This document shows positions 32,805 through 45,400 of a stretch of DNA of 64,000 bases, one piece after another. The notes beneath the pieces were generated by a model that saw nothing but the letters and a program-made list of their open reading frames with translations, was not told the origin of the DNA and ran no database searches. The translations under genes and the position numbers were made by a program. Position 1 is the first letter of the stretch; each line of letters starts with the position of its first letter. This DNA comes from Rhynchopus sp. YZ270_cl-10 (lineage: Eukaryota; Euglenozoa; Diplonemea; Diplonemida; Diplonemidae), in assembly GCA_964035575.1 (NCBI GenBank), contig OZ037895.1, forward strand, positions 1 to 64,000. The letters run 5' to 3'.

Positions 32805-35800
32805 CTAATTCTTTTTATTCCCCTTTTTCCCCTTCCTTCCTCCGCTCTGTCTCCCCTTCTGTCCACCACCGCGACCATTGCGCCCTCTCTGCACCTCCTG
32901 GGGCGAGAGCACATGCTGCGTCGCTTGTGCCACTGCGTCGGTGAACACGTTCGACGTGTTGGACCTACCCTGAGCTGCATGGCGCTGGGGTCCTTTGGGA
33001 GCTGGGGAAGGAGCAGGTTGGGCGGAGGAGGTTGCATTGCCACGGCCTGCCGATGAGGAGGAGGAAGAAGTGGAGACTGCAGGTTGGGCGATGGAGGTTG
33101 TAGTGCCACGGCCTGCAGAGGTGGAGGAAGAAGAAGAAGAAGAGGAGGCTTGAGGTTGTCGGCCTATTCCCTCTCGAGCCGCTCGTGCCTCATTCTCCCT
33201 CCTTGTACTCTCCGCTGCAAAGGCCTGCCCCCTACTGCTCCGGTTGTCCGTCAGGGCATGCAACGTCGACTTTGCCTTGCACTTTTCCTGAACCGACCAC
33301 TCATGCAAACCCACCACCTTCATCACCTCATACCACTGAGTGAAAGTAGCGGTAGAGAGGGGGAGTGACAACAAGGGTCTGCCATCCTGTTTCTCTCCCT
33401 GACGGTAGTGGAACAGGGAGATCCACTTCGTCACAGAAGAAGGCACCGGCGACCCCATGGTGAGGCACGGGAAAAGACCCCCCCTCTCCGTCCGCTCCTC
33501 CTCCGTCCACATCCAAGCCTCGCTCTGCGCCCTCAGCAATTCCCTCACCCTCGCTTGCTTCTTCTGGTCAGGGATGCCTTCCACTGACAGAGAATGCGAG
33601 CGATCCGCCCCCTCCATCGCGGTGTCGAGGTCCTCCTCCTGCTCCTGCTCATCATCATCCATCTCCTCCACCTTCACACGCACCTCGGTGTCTGCCGCCT
33701 CGGCCTGTCGCCCCACCTCCTCCTCCAGCTGATCCCGAGAAGGGGTTCCCCAGCTGACCCTGCCTTCCCGAACGACGATGACCGCGCTGGTCTTGCCCCA
33801 GGTGTCGCAGTATCCGGCCTCCCCTGCTATCTTCCTAACCGCCTGACGGGCGACCACCGACTCCGGGCAATCACCGTCCCCCTCCCCGTTCCCACTCCAC
33901 GGCTGCTGTGTCGCCCAGCAGTACAGGAACTCGCCCGGGCACGGAGAAGCACCTTGAGGACCAAAGAGAGCCATCCAGTCGCCGACACAGTCAGGTTCGA
34001 GTCCTTCAGGGTCGTCGCCCACCGCTCTCCGCACCGCATGGCAGGGGAGGAATAGCCGCCCTTCGCACACCACCCCAAAGCACCGCCCGTATGCCACCAT
34101 GCGTTCTGCCTCCAGCTGTCGGGAGAGGTTCACCGCCGTCAACAACAGAGTGGTCGCCTTCTGCTCCGACTCATGCTTAGCTGCGATGGCGTAATGCCTC
34201 TCGCAGCGTTGCCTGTCATACTCCGCCCGGAGCGACTCTCCTGCTTCGGGGTGCCGATCGCAGTCTTCCAAGTACTGCGCATGCATCTTCTTCGCGTCCT
34301 CTGCGAGTTCCCGCTTGTGCCTGGCGGTCAGCTCCTCCACACGATGCCTGTCCGCCGCCTTCGCCTGGTCCAGACGCACATTCTGTTCCTCCAGGAAACG
34401 ACTCAACTCCTGCTGGCGGTCGCCAAAAGTGCCCCGAAGCGCGGCCAAATCCGGTCCCCACGACCGACGATGCTCCCGCCGTACCTCCAGGGCTTGCTGC
34501 CACGCGTCCGACGCACGCTGCAACGCTTCCTTCTTCTCCTGGTCCGCCTTTTGTTGTTGCTGCTTCTGCTGTTTCCGTTGCTTCTCGTGCTTCTGCTGCT
34601 TCTGTTCTGCCTGCTGCCCCTCTTCGCCCGCCATTGGCATGTCTACCTCCTCGACGTCCTCGCCCTCGGGAGCTGGCACTGCTGGAGAAGGAGCCCGTTT
34701 AGGTGGTGGGTCTCCGCTCCCCTCCGCAGAGGCAGCCTGAGCCGGAACATTCGAGTGCAAAAAAGACAGGGCACTGAAGTATTCCGCCCTGCCAATTTGC
34801 GACAGAGGGCAGTGCTTGGACCCCTGAGCGCAGTGCAGACATGCCAAGCCACCACACGTGTGACAGCAGAAGTGTGCGTCCGACGCATCGAAGAGCTTGC
34901 TGCATTGTTCGCACTGCAGGAAAGTGTTCGACGCCTCCGCCTCCCTCGCTCCCACAAAAGCCATGGGGCGCTCTGACTGGCACTCCCCCTTACCACCTGT
35001 GGCCTCAAAAGACAGGATGTGCTGCTGCAGAGCCGGGTCCATGGTGAGGGGCTCGTAGTGTCCCGGGATACTGCCGGATCCATCTGCCGCATCCTGGTCA
35101 CCCGAGTGGAGGAGAAGGACCACTGCCTTAGGCCGTTTTCTTGGCACCATCAGAGAAGGGCGGGCGAACTCGTTGAGGATGACCACAGATACCTCAAGAG
35201 CCTCCCCTGCCCCCGCCACTGCAATGGCATCCGCCCACGTACGCTCGTCTCCTCTGTCCCCACTCGTCATCAGCCGCTGCCAGACCCCAAAATTAGGGAC
35301 AGCCGCACTCGACAGATCAGCGCGGCCCTGGACCTTCTTCACTGCCGCCTGGCGCAGACCCTCCACCGTCAAATCCGTGCGCCCAGTGGCGAAGAGCAAA
35401 GCCTCAAAAGCACAGTCCCCCGCCACAAACGACCAAGTCACCTTCGAGGCTCCCAGCTTGGCCGCCTGCTCCGTCGCCCGAGGCCTCTGCGCTGCCCGGC
35501 ACTCACGCAAAAACTCCCACTCACGCACCACATCGAGACCAGGCCCTTCCGGAATCACGGTGGCCGAATCGAACCTCCCGGTCCGCTTCCTCGGTGGCTC
35601 CACGTGGTCCGGCTTCACGTCCCTCTTGCGCTTCCCCTGCTGCTCCTCCGTTCGGTCTGCAGGACGACTCATATCGTCGTCAGGGTTCGCATCGTCACAG
35701 AGAGGTTCCACGGCCCCTGCACTGCGGCGTCCAAACCGGTCCATGTCCTCTGCAGACGGTGCCACATCTACCTCCACACACGGCTCCCGCTTCAGGGTGG

Positions 35801-38800
35801 CAATCCCTACACACATAGCACCCCGCTCCAGAAAGGAAGATGCGACCTTTTTCTGGTACGCCACCGCAATGCTCTCCCGGATGCGCAACTCTGCCGACCC
35901 TGTCAGGTGCGACGTCTGTCCCGTCGTCAGGCCTCCAAGCTGCGCAATCAAGAGGTTCGCCTCGTCGCCTGCACCCCCGAAGGCTTCAAACACAATAGGG
36001 GAGAACTTGGTATTGATCTTGTTCAAATCCCGCTCGTGCTTCTCCCGTTTGACCTGGCCCTGGTTCTTCGCCGACCAGCCCACAAACTTCGAGGCCCCTG
36101 TTCTGTAGGAAGGCAAGGTGGGGCACACGTGGGTGATGTCCAAACAACGAGGTCCATTTTCCGCCACTCCTACTGGGAGGTAGACGTCGCCTGGCCGCTT
36201 CTTCGACTCCAACTCCACTCGCACGGTCTCCTCCAAAGCAGGGTCCAAGCCCGCCCCTTGAGCAGCTCGGTACACCGAATCCCGCAAGGCGTTGTGGCGG
36301 GCGACGCGGTGTTTGGAGTAGGGGCAGCCAAAGGTGTGGTCGCCAAAGGAGTCCATGACAACCCTTTTCTGCCCCCCCTGACATGCCGAGCAAGTCGTTC
36401 CCTCCGCATGGATGGCCACCCCTAGTCGGAAACGGGTCACAACCGCAAAATCCGCTGAAGACATCTGGTTCCTTGCTGAGGGTGTCGCCGTGAGGTACGT
36501 CCCGGAAAGCGGCAGGAGAAGGGACTTCATCCGTGCTCGGTCTCGCATGCAGAGCTGTTGCATCAACTTGTCTGCCTGGGCGTCAATCACCGCAGATGAC
36601 AGACTCTGCTGCTCCAGGATCTTCTTCGGCTGGGCCCTGTCCACGTGAAACGCCACCGGTACCCTGGAGTTGTACTCCTCAGCCGCGCTGTTCCATCTCT
36701 CCTCATCCCAGGTGAAGGCAGGGTCCAAGGCCTGCGACAGTTGCAGGTTCCCTGACTGAGAGGCGAGGGACGCAGCTGTCCGATGGTCCACGGTGCGACG
36801 GATACCCAGCCCCCCAAGCGCCACAGGAAGCGCCGCCTGCGCCCTTGCCAACTCCGGCAGCGCCCCATCCGGGTCATGCAGAAGCGCAGCCAGGCACCTG
36901 TCGATCAGGTCGTCAAAGGCCGTCAGGTACTCCGCGCACTGTGGGATCCCCCGCATGTAGAACACCATGCGGCAGTAGCCTTCGCAGTATCTCAGTACGT
37001 AGAAGGCTGCCTGGGAGTCCCCGAGGTCCACAAGGGCTTCCAGGTTGCGGCGGGAATCGTCCACCTTCTGGGCCATGTACTCCTCGCAGAAAGCCGCAGA
37101 CCCAATGGGGATGCCCAAGAAGTCGAACCCATCCACATCCAACAGCCGGAACCCGCCTTCACCCATGGCGTCCTGTCCACCCTCGTTCAACGTGAACCCC
37201 ACGGCCTCGAGATCCTCCTTGGAGACGCCACCAGTGGAGATGAGCTCACACTTGTTCGCGTTCACCTCCAACCCCAGTTCGGAGCTACGAGTGCACAGAA
37301 CCTGGTACGCCTCAAAAACCGCCTTAGGGGACCCCCGCAGAGAGCCGTCATCGAGGTACCACAAAGTCCCATCCAGGCCTGGGTGCCCCTTCAGCTCTAG
37401 CGCCATCTGGTGGATGGTCAGGGAGAAGAGAAGCGGGCCCAAGGGATCTCCTTGTTGAGCTCCGCGCTGTGACCTTATGGTATCTCCACCATAAAACAGG
37501 CTGGAGGGCTCCAGGTAACACCATCGCACCCATGGGGCCAGCTCGGGGAGGTTCGCGTCGACCGCTCTTAGCATCGACAGGCGGTCTACGCAGTTGAACG
37601 CGTTACGGTAGTCAATTTTCAAAATGACTTTACCTTTTCCGCGGTTGCGCACGGCGTACTGCGAGATAACATCAGTCGCCACTGCCGCCCCCCTTGCCGT
37701 TGCCACCCCCACCTGGTTCCCTCGAAGAAGAAGCGTCCTAGCAGGCACCCGCACTCGCGCCGACAGAATCTTTCCCACCAGTCTGCGGAGAGTGTCCCCA
37801 ACCGCAATCGGTCGCACGTCCTCCTCCAGGCCCGGCCCCTTTGCAGGCTTCCGGAGAGCCACCAAGTTAGCGCCGGCGAAGAACTCAGCCACCTCCACTG
37901 GAGCATTTCCTCGTGCCAAAGACGTCAACACTGCGGCCAGCGCTGCCAAAGTGCCCTTAGCCCGCCTCTGTAGGCAAAGTGTACGAAGGTGCGCGCCCGT
38001 CACGTTCGAGGGACCCGCCGCCGATGACTTCGGCATGCTCCGCAGGGCCTTCATCACCTCCACCACTGGTGGGACCTCCTGAGGCTGGGGCCAATCCGCC
38101 TGCTCCAGGGCCTTGGAGTCGGCAGCGGCTGGGTGCTTCGTCTGAAGCTTTTCCAGCGTCGCCGGTGTCTGTGGGGCGAGGCCGTCGCTGGTAGCGCAAG
38201 ACATGGCCTGGCTCGGGAGTCCTGCTCTCGCTTTGGCGATGGTGCGCTTCCGTCTCCCTTCGTCAGTGTCCTCATCCGACCACCCAGAGGGCCTTGGCTT
38301 CCGCTCCTCTACCGTTTGCTCCCACAGGGCGACATACTGGCCAGCCTTCCAAGCCTCCAAGTCCTTCCCCCAGGTGCTCGTCAAACGTCGCTCCTGGTCC
38401 TTGCCCCCTCGTTCTGTCCGTGTCCGGTGCAACACAGTGAAGAACAGTGCAAGGCGCTTCCATGCCACCTCGTCTTGGTACTCAAGGATGTCCATAAGAA
38501 CCCTCAGGAAGAGCTCGCTGTACAGCTGCAGGTGTTTGTCTGGGCACCCGCCCTTCAGCTGGATCCTGGTGGTCCCCATGACTTCAAAGGAGGGGAGGTC
38601 ATCCTGATCTGTCAGCATTCCTCGACTGGAGGGAGACGGAGCGGTGAAGCCTTCTTCGCCAAAGTGCACCGTACAGGTGTTGCAGACCTCCTTGCTCTGC
38701 GGCAATAGCATGTCGCACTGATCGTTCGCACAGCGCGACATGCCCAAGTGGCCCAACAGCTCGTCGGGGATGTACGCCCCATCCGCCTGGTGGCGACGCA

Positions 38801-41785
38801 TGTGCTGCAGCAAGCCCTTACGAGACAGGCCCCCGACCGCATCACTCGAAGACAAAATTCCCGCTCTGCATCCATCAAAGGGGCAGAACACCCGATCCGC
38901 ATTGATGTGTCCCAGCTTGGTAGCCAGGGGGGCGGTGGTGGTGGTGTTGGTGGGGATGATGCCATCCAAATGCGCTGTGTCCAGCACTGCCTGCCGAGCC
39001 TCCTTCCTCATCTTCTCTGCCATCCCCTCCTTGGTCTTCCCCACCTCCGGGACAAGCTCCACTGCCTCAAAGTGAGAGTCACAGAGAGCGATGACGACCG
39101 TGGGAAGTTTCGCTTGGAAGCTCTCCGCGTACGACTTGGCGACTCTTTTGCTACCAGGGGTGATGCGCACGAGGGGGTTCTCTTCCGATGCCTGCACCAC
39201 CACGATGTTGATGCGGGATGCTGTCGCGGTGAGCTGAAGCCCCAAGTGGTTGAGGTGGGCCTCGCCGGTCACACCATTGGCAAACTCCGTCATGGCCTCC
39301 TGCGACCCCAGCACCTGCACCAGGCGGTTCGACACCTCCACTGCTGTGTCATACAGCTGCTTGCGCATTGCCCTCACGTCCGGCTGCGTGTCGTGGTCCC
39401 AGAGGTGTAGTGCCACATAACCACAATCATTTGTGGACACGTTGGGGATGCGTTTAGCTCCAAACTTCGCCAGAGTCGCGTCCACAGACACCGCTTGCTC
39501 TGTATACGCAGGAGCGTTCACGTTTGCGCACCCACCGGTCAACGCAAACGGGGACAAGCTGATCGGGTGCTCCGGATCCGCAGGGGCAGGGCGCAGGTCC
39601 CAGGGCGTCACCGCTCGCCACAACAGCGACAGCAAGACCAGTAGGGACACCACCAGCATGCCAAATGCCATCCCGATCCTACGAGTCCACCTGCGTGCTG
39701 CCACACGGCGCACCTCCAAGAGAAGAACCCAGCCAAGTGGGCGCGCGACGCCGACCAGTGCCACAAAACCCGCCAAACAACCACCTGCGGACCATGCAAC
39801 CCACACCCACTCGGCTGCACACACCGACAACTGACCCACCCCCATCACACTGGCCCTCACCAAGCTGGCAGCCACTCGGATCCCTCCGGTCCATCGGCGC
39901 ACTCGCTCGCTCGCCCCTTCCAGCCACCGCCATCCTCTCCGAACGCGGCACAGTCCCCGCAGCACACCCACCCCCAGCACCTCCGCGTCCCGAAAAAGCG
40001 CGCAACCCAAAACATGTGGCGCTGACCTCCCAAGCTCAGACCCCACAAAAACCAGAACCCAGATGGCCACACACTGCAAAGCACCTCTCAACGCATCGGC
40101 GACCCTGATCCTGCGGAAAACTGGGTGCGCTGCCGGAGAGGGCGGACGATTGCAGGGCGCCTTGCGCCGACGGAGCCTGCCCGCCTGTGACTTGGTCCAG
40201 TTCAAGGACCGGTGTCCTCGTCGCGTCCTCCTGGTCCTCCTGCCCACTAGCCACAAAATGAGATGACTGAGGGTAGGGGCGCGTCTGTCCTTCCACAGAT
40301 CCAGGACCGCGAACGACACAAACACTCCCCACTCAGGTGCCTCGACTACCCAGCAGGGGTCAGGTTGACGCAAGGAGGTGAAGACCTCCCAGAGGTTGCA
40401 CCACCAGTCGAACCAAAACTCTATCTGTACACACCCCTTTTGCCACACCCGCATCATCACACAGCCACTCTGTCCTTCTCGCCCCTCAAGGCTGACCCCG
40501 AACACCAGCATACCTCGCTCACCACCCCCTAAGTTGTTGTTGCTGCGTCTGCTGTTGATGTTGGTGCTGCTGTTGGACCTGCTGTTGGAACTGCTGCTGC
40601 AGAAGTCTATGGAACTGCTGTTTAAACTGCTGTTGCGCCTGCTGTTGGAACTGCTGCTGGAACTGCTGTTGGAGACGCTGCTGGACCCGCCGTTGGAGCT
40701 GCTGCCGCAGAAGCCATTGGAACTGCTGTTGAAACCGCTGTTGTGCCTGCTGTTGGACCTGCTGTTGGAGCTGCTGCTGCAGAAGTCTTTGGAACTGCAG
40801 TTGAAACTGCTGTTGTGCCTGCTGTTGGAACTGCTGCTGGAACTGCTGCTGGAACTGCTTTTGGAAACGCTCTTGCTGCTGCAGAAGCCTTTGGAACTGC
40901 TGGTGAAAAAGCTGTAGAGCCTGCTGTTGGAACTGCTGCTGTAAAGGCCTTTGGAACTGCTGCTGCTGCACACCAGGGGTGATACTGGGACCCCACCCAG
41001 GACTCCGAAGATTTCGTTTTTGCTGCTATCACAGTTGCAGCCACTGATGTGGTTGGGCATACATTGCCTCTTTTTGGGGATATCATGGGGGGAAGGGGGG
41101 TGTGGGTTGTTATGACAACAGTTCTTTACTTTGTTGCCTCCACACACGTTTTTGTTGCTGCTATCAAAGCTGCAGCTGCTTGGGTTGTTGGGCTCAAGAG
41201 GCCTCTTTTTGGGGTAAAAAAGGGGGGGAAGGGGGCTCCTGCCACTGATGAGGAAGCTGTTGTAGCATAGGAAGCTGCCGCTCCTGCTGTTGGTGCTCCT
41301 GCTACTGCTGTTGATGCAGCTTATGTTGTTGCTGCTGTTGCTGCTGTTGCTGCTGTTGCTGCTGTTGCTGCTGTTGCTGCTGTTGCTGCTGTTGCTGCTG
41401 TTGCTGCTGTTGCTGCTGTTGCTGCTGTTGCTGCTCTTGTTGCTGCCGTTGTTGCTTCTGCTGCAGTTGCAGCTGGTGTAGCATATGCTGCTGTTGCTGC
41501 TGTTGCTGCTGTTGCTGCTGTTGCTGCTGTTGCTGCTGTTGCTGCTGTTGCTGCTGTTGCTGCTGTTGCTGCTGTTGCTGCTGTTGCTGCTGTTGCTGCT
41601 GTTGCTGCTGTTGCTGCTGTTGCTGCTGTTGCTGCTGTTGCTGCTGTTGCTGCTGTTGCTGCTCTTGTTGCTGCCATTGTTGCTTCTGCTGCAGTTGCAG
41701 CTGGTGTAGCATATGCTGCTGTTGCTGCTGTTGCTGCTGTTGCTGCTGTTGCTGCTGTTGCTGCTGTTGCTGCTGTTGCTGCTGT

Positions 41786-41818
<33 letters not shown>

Positions 41819-41911
41819 AGCTGGTGTGGCATATGTTGTTGCTGCTGCTGTTGGTGTAGCACCTGTTGCTGCTGATGTTGCTGCTGTTGTTGCTGTTGCT
41901 GCTGTTGTTGC

Positions 41912-41945
<34 letters not shown>

Positions 41946-41958
41946 CTTGCTGTTGCTG

Positions 41959-41989
<31 letters not shown>

Positions 41990-42167
41990 TGCTGATGCTG
42001 CTGTTGCTGCTGTTGCTGCTGTTGCTGCTGTTGCTGCTGTTGCTGCTGTTGCTGCTGTTGCTGCTGTTGCTGCTGTTGCTGCTGCTGTTGGTGTAGCACC
42101 TGCTGCTGCTGCTGATGCAGACATGCAGCACCACCCACAACGCCCCCAAAAGGGCCTTCCTCCTCAT
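32805..42167 (-). CDS. Family A LINE polyprotein: OTU-Znf-RT-RLE-OTU (~3120 aa)
   Basis: The layout is as in family B but longer. Ser/Asn-rich CAG-repeat region (to ~300) and a second low-complexity zone (to ~550); shared module WKDRRAPTLSHLILWLVG; a strong hydrophobic helix MLVVSLLVLLSLLW (~838-851), likely membrane-associated. OTU-like domain 1 (~913-1038; NDCGYVAL, SHFEAVEL); finger region (~1096-1170). RT (~1361-1690; IDYRNAF, GAQQGDPLG, YLDDGS); zinc motif (~1925-1957); endonuclease (RPGDVYLP...LDITH...KREKHERD, ~1990-2046). OTU-like domain 2 (~2248-2370; GDCAFEAL, GHYEPL); Cys/His cluster (~2420-2456); Gln/Lys coiled coil; basic Gly/Ser tail. The start given is the first ATG; the frame is also open upstream. 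Protein processing by the OTU domains is conjecture. Confidence 0.88.
41290..42115. repeat. CAG/CTG-rich repeat inside the family A ORF
   Basis: Imperfect GCTGCTGTT-type repeats (plus strand) are broken by three related spacers, near 41437-41490, 41668-41720 and 41814-41870. They give poly-Gln, poly-Ala or Ser/Asn in the three minus frames and poly-Leu or poly-Val in plus frames. The Ser/Asn frame is the one continuous with the LINE ORF. Other ORFs here are shadows. Confidence 0.9.
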
Positions 42168-42408
42168 TTTTAAAAAAGCAAAAACCAAAAAACGAAAACA
42201 AAGAAGGACAAGACACACTACGCCTTGCGCTTCGCCGGCCTGCACCCTCTACCGTTGCCCAGGGACCGCCCCGTGGAGGCGTACAAGGCTCACAATAAAA
42301 CAAAGGAAAGGGGGAGGGAGGAAGGGTAAAAAGAAAGGACAAGTGTGTTGTAATGTGTAAAAAATGGTCCCCTGTAAAAAATGGTCCCCTGTAAAAAAAA
42401 AAAAACCC

Positions 42409-45400
42409 CAGGGGCACACACGTTTTGCTACACACTACCCCATCTTGTCCTTTGCTTCTCCCCTTATCCCCTTTCCCCCACTTGTTTTCCCCCTTGTGTG
42501 GGTCCTACCTGTCGCCTCCTAGTGGCGTGTCCTGGGCAGAGAGAAGGCCGTTGAGTAGTTCCTCTCTGGCGAAGTGCAGGTAGAGACGTGTATTTTGTCT
42601 TCCTTGTCCTTTTGTTTTTTACTGTTTTGACTTTTTTGTTTTCTTGGTGGTGAAGATGTGCAGGTGGAGTGCCCAGCTTTGGGCTATGGTGCTCCTGTGT
42701 GGAGCCATGGATGATGGCGGGGGTGACAGCCGAAGCTGGTGCAGCAACATGAGCAACATGCGCAGCAGCAGCAGCATGAGCAGGAGCAGCATGAGCAGCA
42801 GCATGAGCAGCAGCAGCATGTGCAGCAGCAGCATGAGCAGCAGCAGCATGAGCAGCAGCATCGTGAGCAGGAGCACTGCCATCAACATCAGTACCTCCCA
42901 CGGTTGCGGCAGGCACGTATCGCGAGTGGGCTCCTCAACACCAACTCAGCACTCTCAGGTACCACGTTCTCGCTGCAGCAACATGAGCAGCCATGACTGG
43001 AGTGATGGCCTCTATGGCAGCGTCTACTGCAACAATAGCGGCTCCAACAACCACACCAGCAACATCTACACCTGCAGCAATGGCCGCAAGGGCTTCATGT
43101 GCAGCGGCTACAGAAGCTGCAGGTGCACCCCCATTCCCCCCCATTATTACCCCAAAAAGAGGCCTGTGCCCAACAACCCAAGCGGCTGCAGCTTTGATAG
43201 CAGCAACAACAACAACAACTACAACAACGGTGGCAGACACTGGATGCGTGGGCGGACACTAGATGTGCGGGCGGACAGCATCAGCAGCAACAACAGCAAC
43301 TACAACAACAGTGGCAGACAGTGGATGCGCGGGCGGACACTAGATGTGCGGGCGGGCAGCATCAGCAGCAACAACAACAACAACTACAACAACAGTGGCA
43401 GACAGTGGATGCGCGGGTGGACACTAGATGTGCGGGCGGACAGCATCAGCAGCAACAACAGCAACTACAACAACGGTGGCAGACAGCGGATGCGCGGGCG
43501 GACACAGGATGTGCGGGCGGACAGTATCAGCAGCAACAACAGCAACTACAACAACAACCGTAACACCAGCAACAACAACAGCATCAGCAGCACCTGCAGC
43601 AGCACCGACAGCAACAGCAACAGCAGCAGCAGCAACTGCAGCAACAACACTGTAGGTGGGGGTGAGCGAGGTATGCTGGTGTTCGGGGCCAGCCTTGCGG
43701 GGCGAGAAGGACAGAGTTACTGTGTGACGTTACGGGTGTGGGGGACCTTTATCACCCCCAATGTTCACATGGGGCGTGCAGAACATGGGCTTGGGTTTGA
43801 CTGGTGGAGCATCCTTTGGGAACGCCTTTCTTCTCTGCGCCGACCAGACCCCCGCTGGGTAGCCGAGGCACCTGAGTGGGGTGTGTTTGTGTCTTTCGCG
43901 GTCCTGGACATGTGGAAGGACAGACGCGCCCCTACCCTCAGTCACCTCATATTGTGGCTGGTGGGTAGGAGGGGGACCAGGAGGACGCGCCGAGGTCACA
44001 GGTCCTTGAACTGGACCAAGGCACAGGCGAGCAGGTTCCGTCGGCGCAAGGCGCCACGCAAGCGTCCGCCCTCTCAACTTTTCCGCAGGATAAGGGCAGC
44101 CGTTGTGAGAGTGGCTTTGCAGTGGGTGGCCATCTGGGCTCTGGTTTGCGTGGGGTATGAGCTTGGGAGATCGGCGCCACGGGCTTTGGGTTGTGCACTG
44201 ATCCGGGACGCAGAGCTGCTGAGTGTGCTGCTGAGGAAGGGGCTCCTACAGGGCCGATACAGAGCACGTAGCGGGAGGCTGTGGTTGCGAGTACTTGCCA
44301 GCAGGGTGTGGGTTTTCATGCAGAGGTTGAGGCGACCGGCGGGGACAGGGGACGGGTGGGAGCTGTCACCTCAGAGCATAAGCCTGGGGCCCGGGGCGCT
44401 GGCAGGTGGAGCAGACGGGGACATCAACCCGGAGGAGGCGGCAAACCTTGACGCATTCCTCGAGGTGCATGGGGGGAAGAGGGTGCCGAACGCAGCCAAC
44501 GGCGAGTGCATGTACGTGGCCTTACTGGGTAAGAAGAACGCGCTGTACTTGGATGTCAGCAAAGCACGCACTGAGCTGGCTGACAGAGCGCGGGTCACGA
44601 AGGTGAAGACCGGTCTCAGACGCTACTTCGAGACCGAGGCACAGCTGTCAAGCTTCATTGACGGCCTCACCAACCCTGAGGTGTGGGGCAACCACCTCAC
44701 CCTACACCTGGCAGCAAATGCATGGTCCACCACGATAGCGGTAGTGCAGCCTGGGCCGAATCCAGTGGTGACGATCAACCCCGCAGCCTCATCGAAAGAC
44801 TTGCGGACGCAGAAAGACCGCCGCGTCAGGGTAGTTTCACTCCTCAATAATCACTATGAGGAAGTGCAAATGGACCCAAAGAACGCCCTGGCAATGGTCC
44901 AGTCGGCCCCCTTCGCAGAGCTTGACCCGAAAGGCCTAACAGCAACACCCATCCCTGCCATGACGAAGGAGTCGCCTTCTCCTCTGGGGGCTGATGCACC
45001 GAGGCTCTTCTGCCCTGTTCCGTGTTGCAACGGAAGCAGTCTACACCGTCCCCAGCCCTTCTCTGTTCCCGGCCTGCGCACACACATCGGTGCACACCTG
45101 TCTTCCGGCGACCACATCCCCCACGACACCCTCAACAAGTTGGGGTTAGGACAGTGTGAAGCGTGTGGGGGGATACGGTCGGCATCGAAGGAGACATGTC
45201 TTCAGTGTGCGAAACTGGTAAAGGCGATCGCAAAGCCCACACCCAGGGAACGCACCGCAGTGGAAAAGGCAGACGACGTTGACTTGCCGGAGTGGTGGGA
45301 GATAGCTCAAATCCCCATCAGGACAACAGATGCGATCCCCACGAGCATCGACCGTCCAGCCGCTGTGGAGTTCACCCAGGCACTTGAGGATGTGGCCGCA

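Larger units (their letters stand above)
32180..42395 (-). mobile_element. Family A LINE copy 3, looks full-length
   Basis: On the minus strand it runs from a 5'UTR near 42343-42395 through one very long ORF to a 3'UTR that ends at 32213 and a 33-base poly(A) tail (T-run 32180-32212). The 5' end is set by comparison with relics at 9248-9355 and 52070-52140. The stretch 42344-42395 is shared only with the latter, so the exact start is uncertain. Its 3' end is ~360 bp shorter than in copy 1. Confidence 0.9.
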
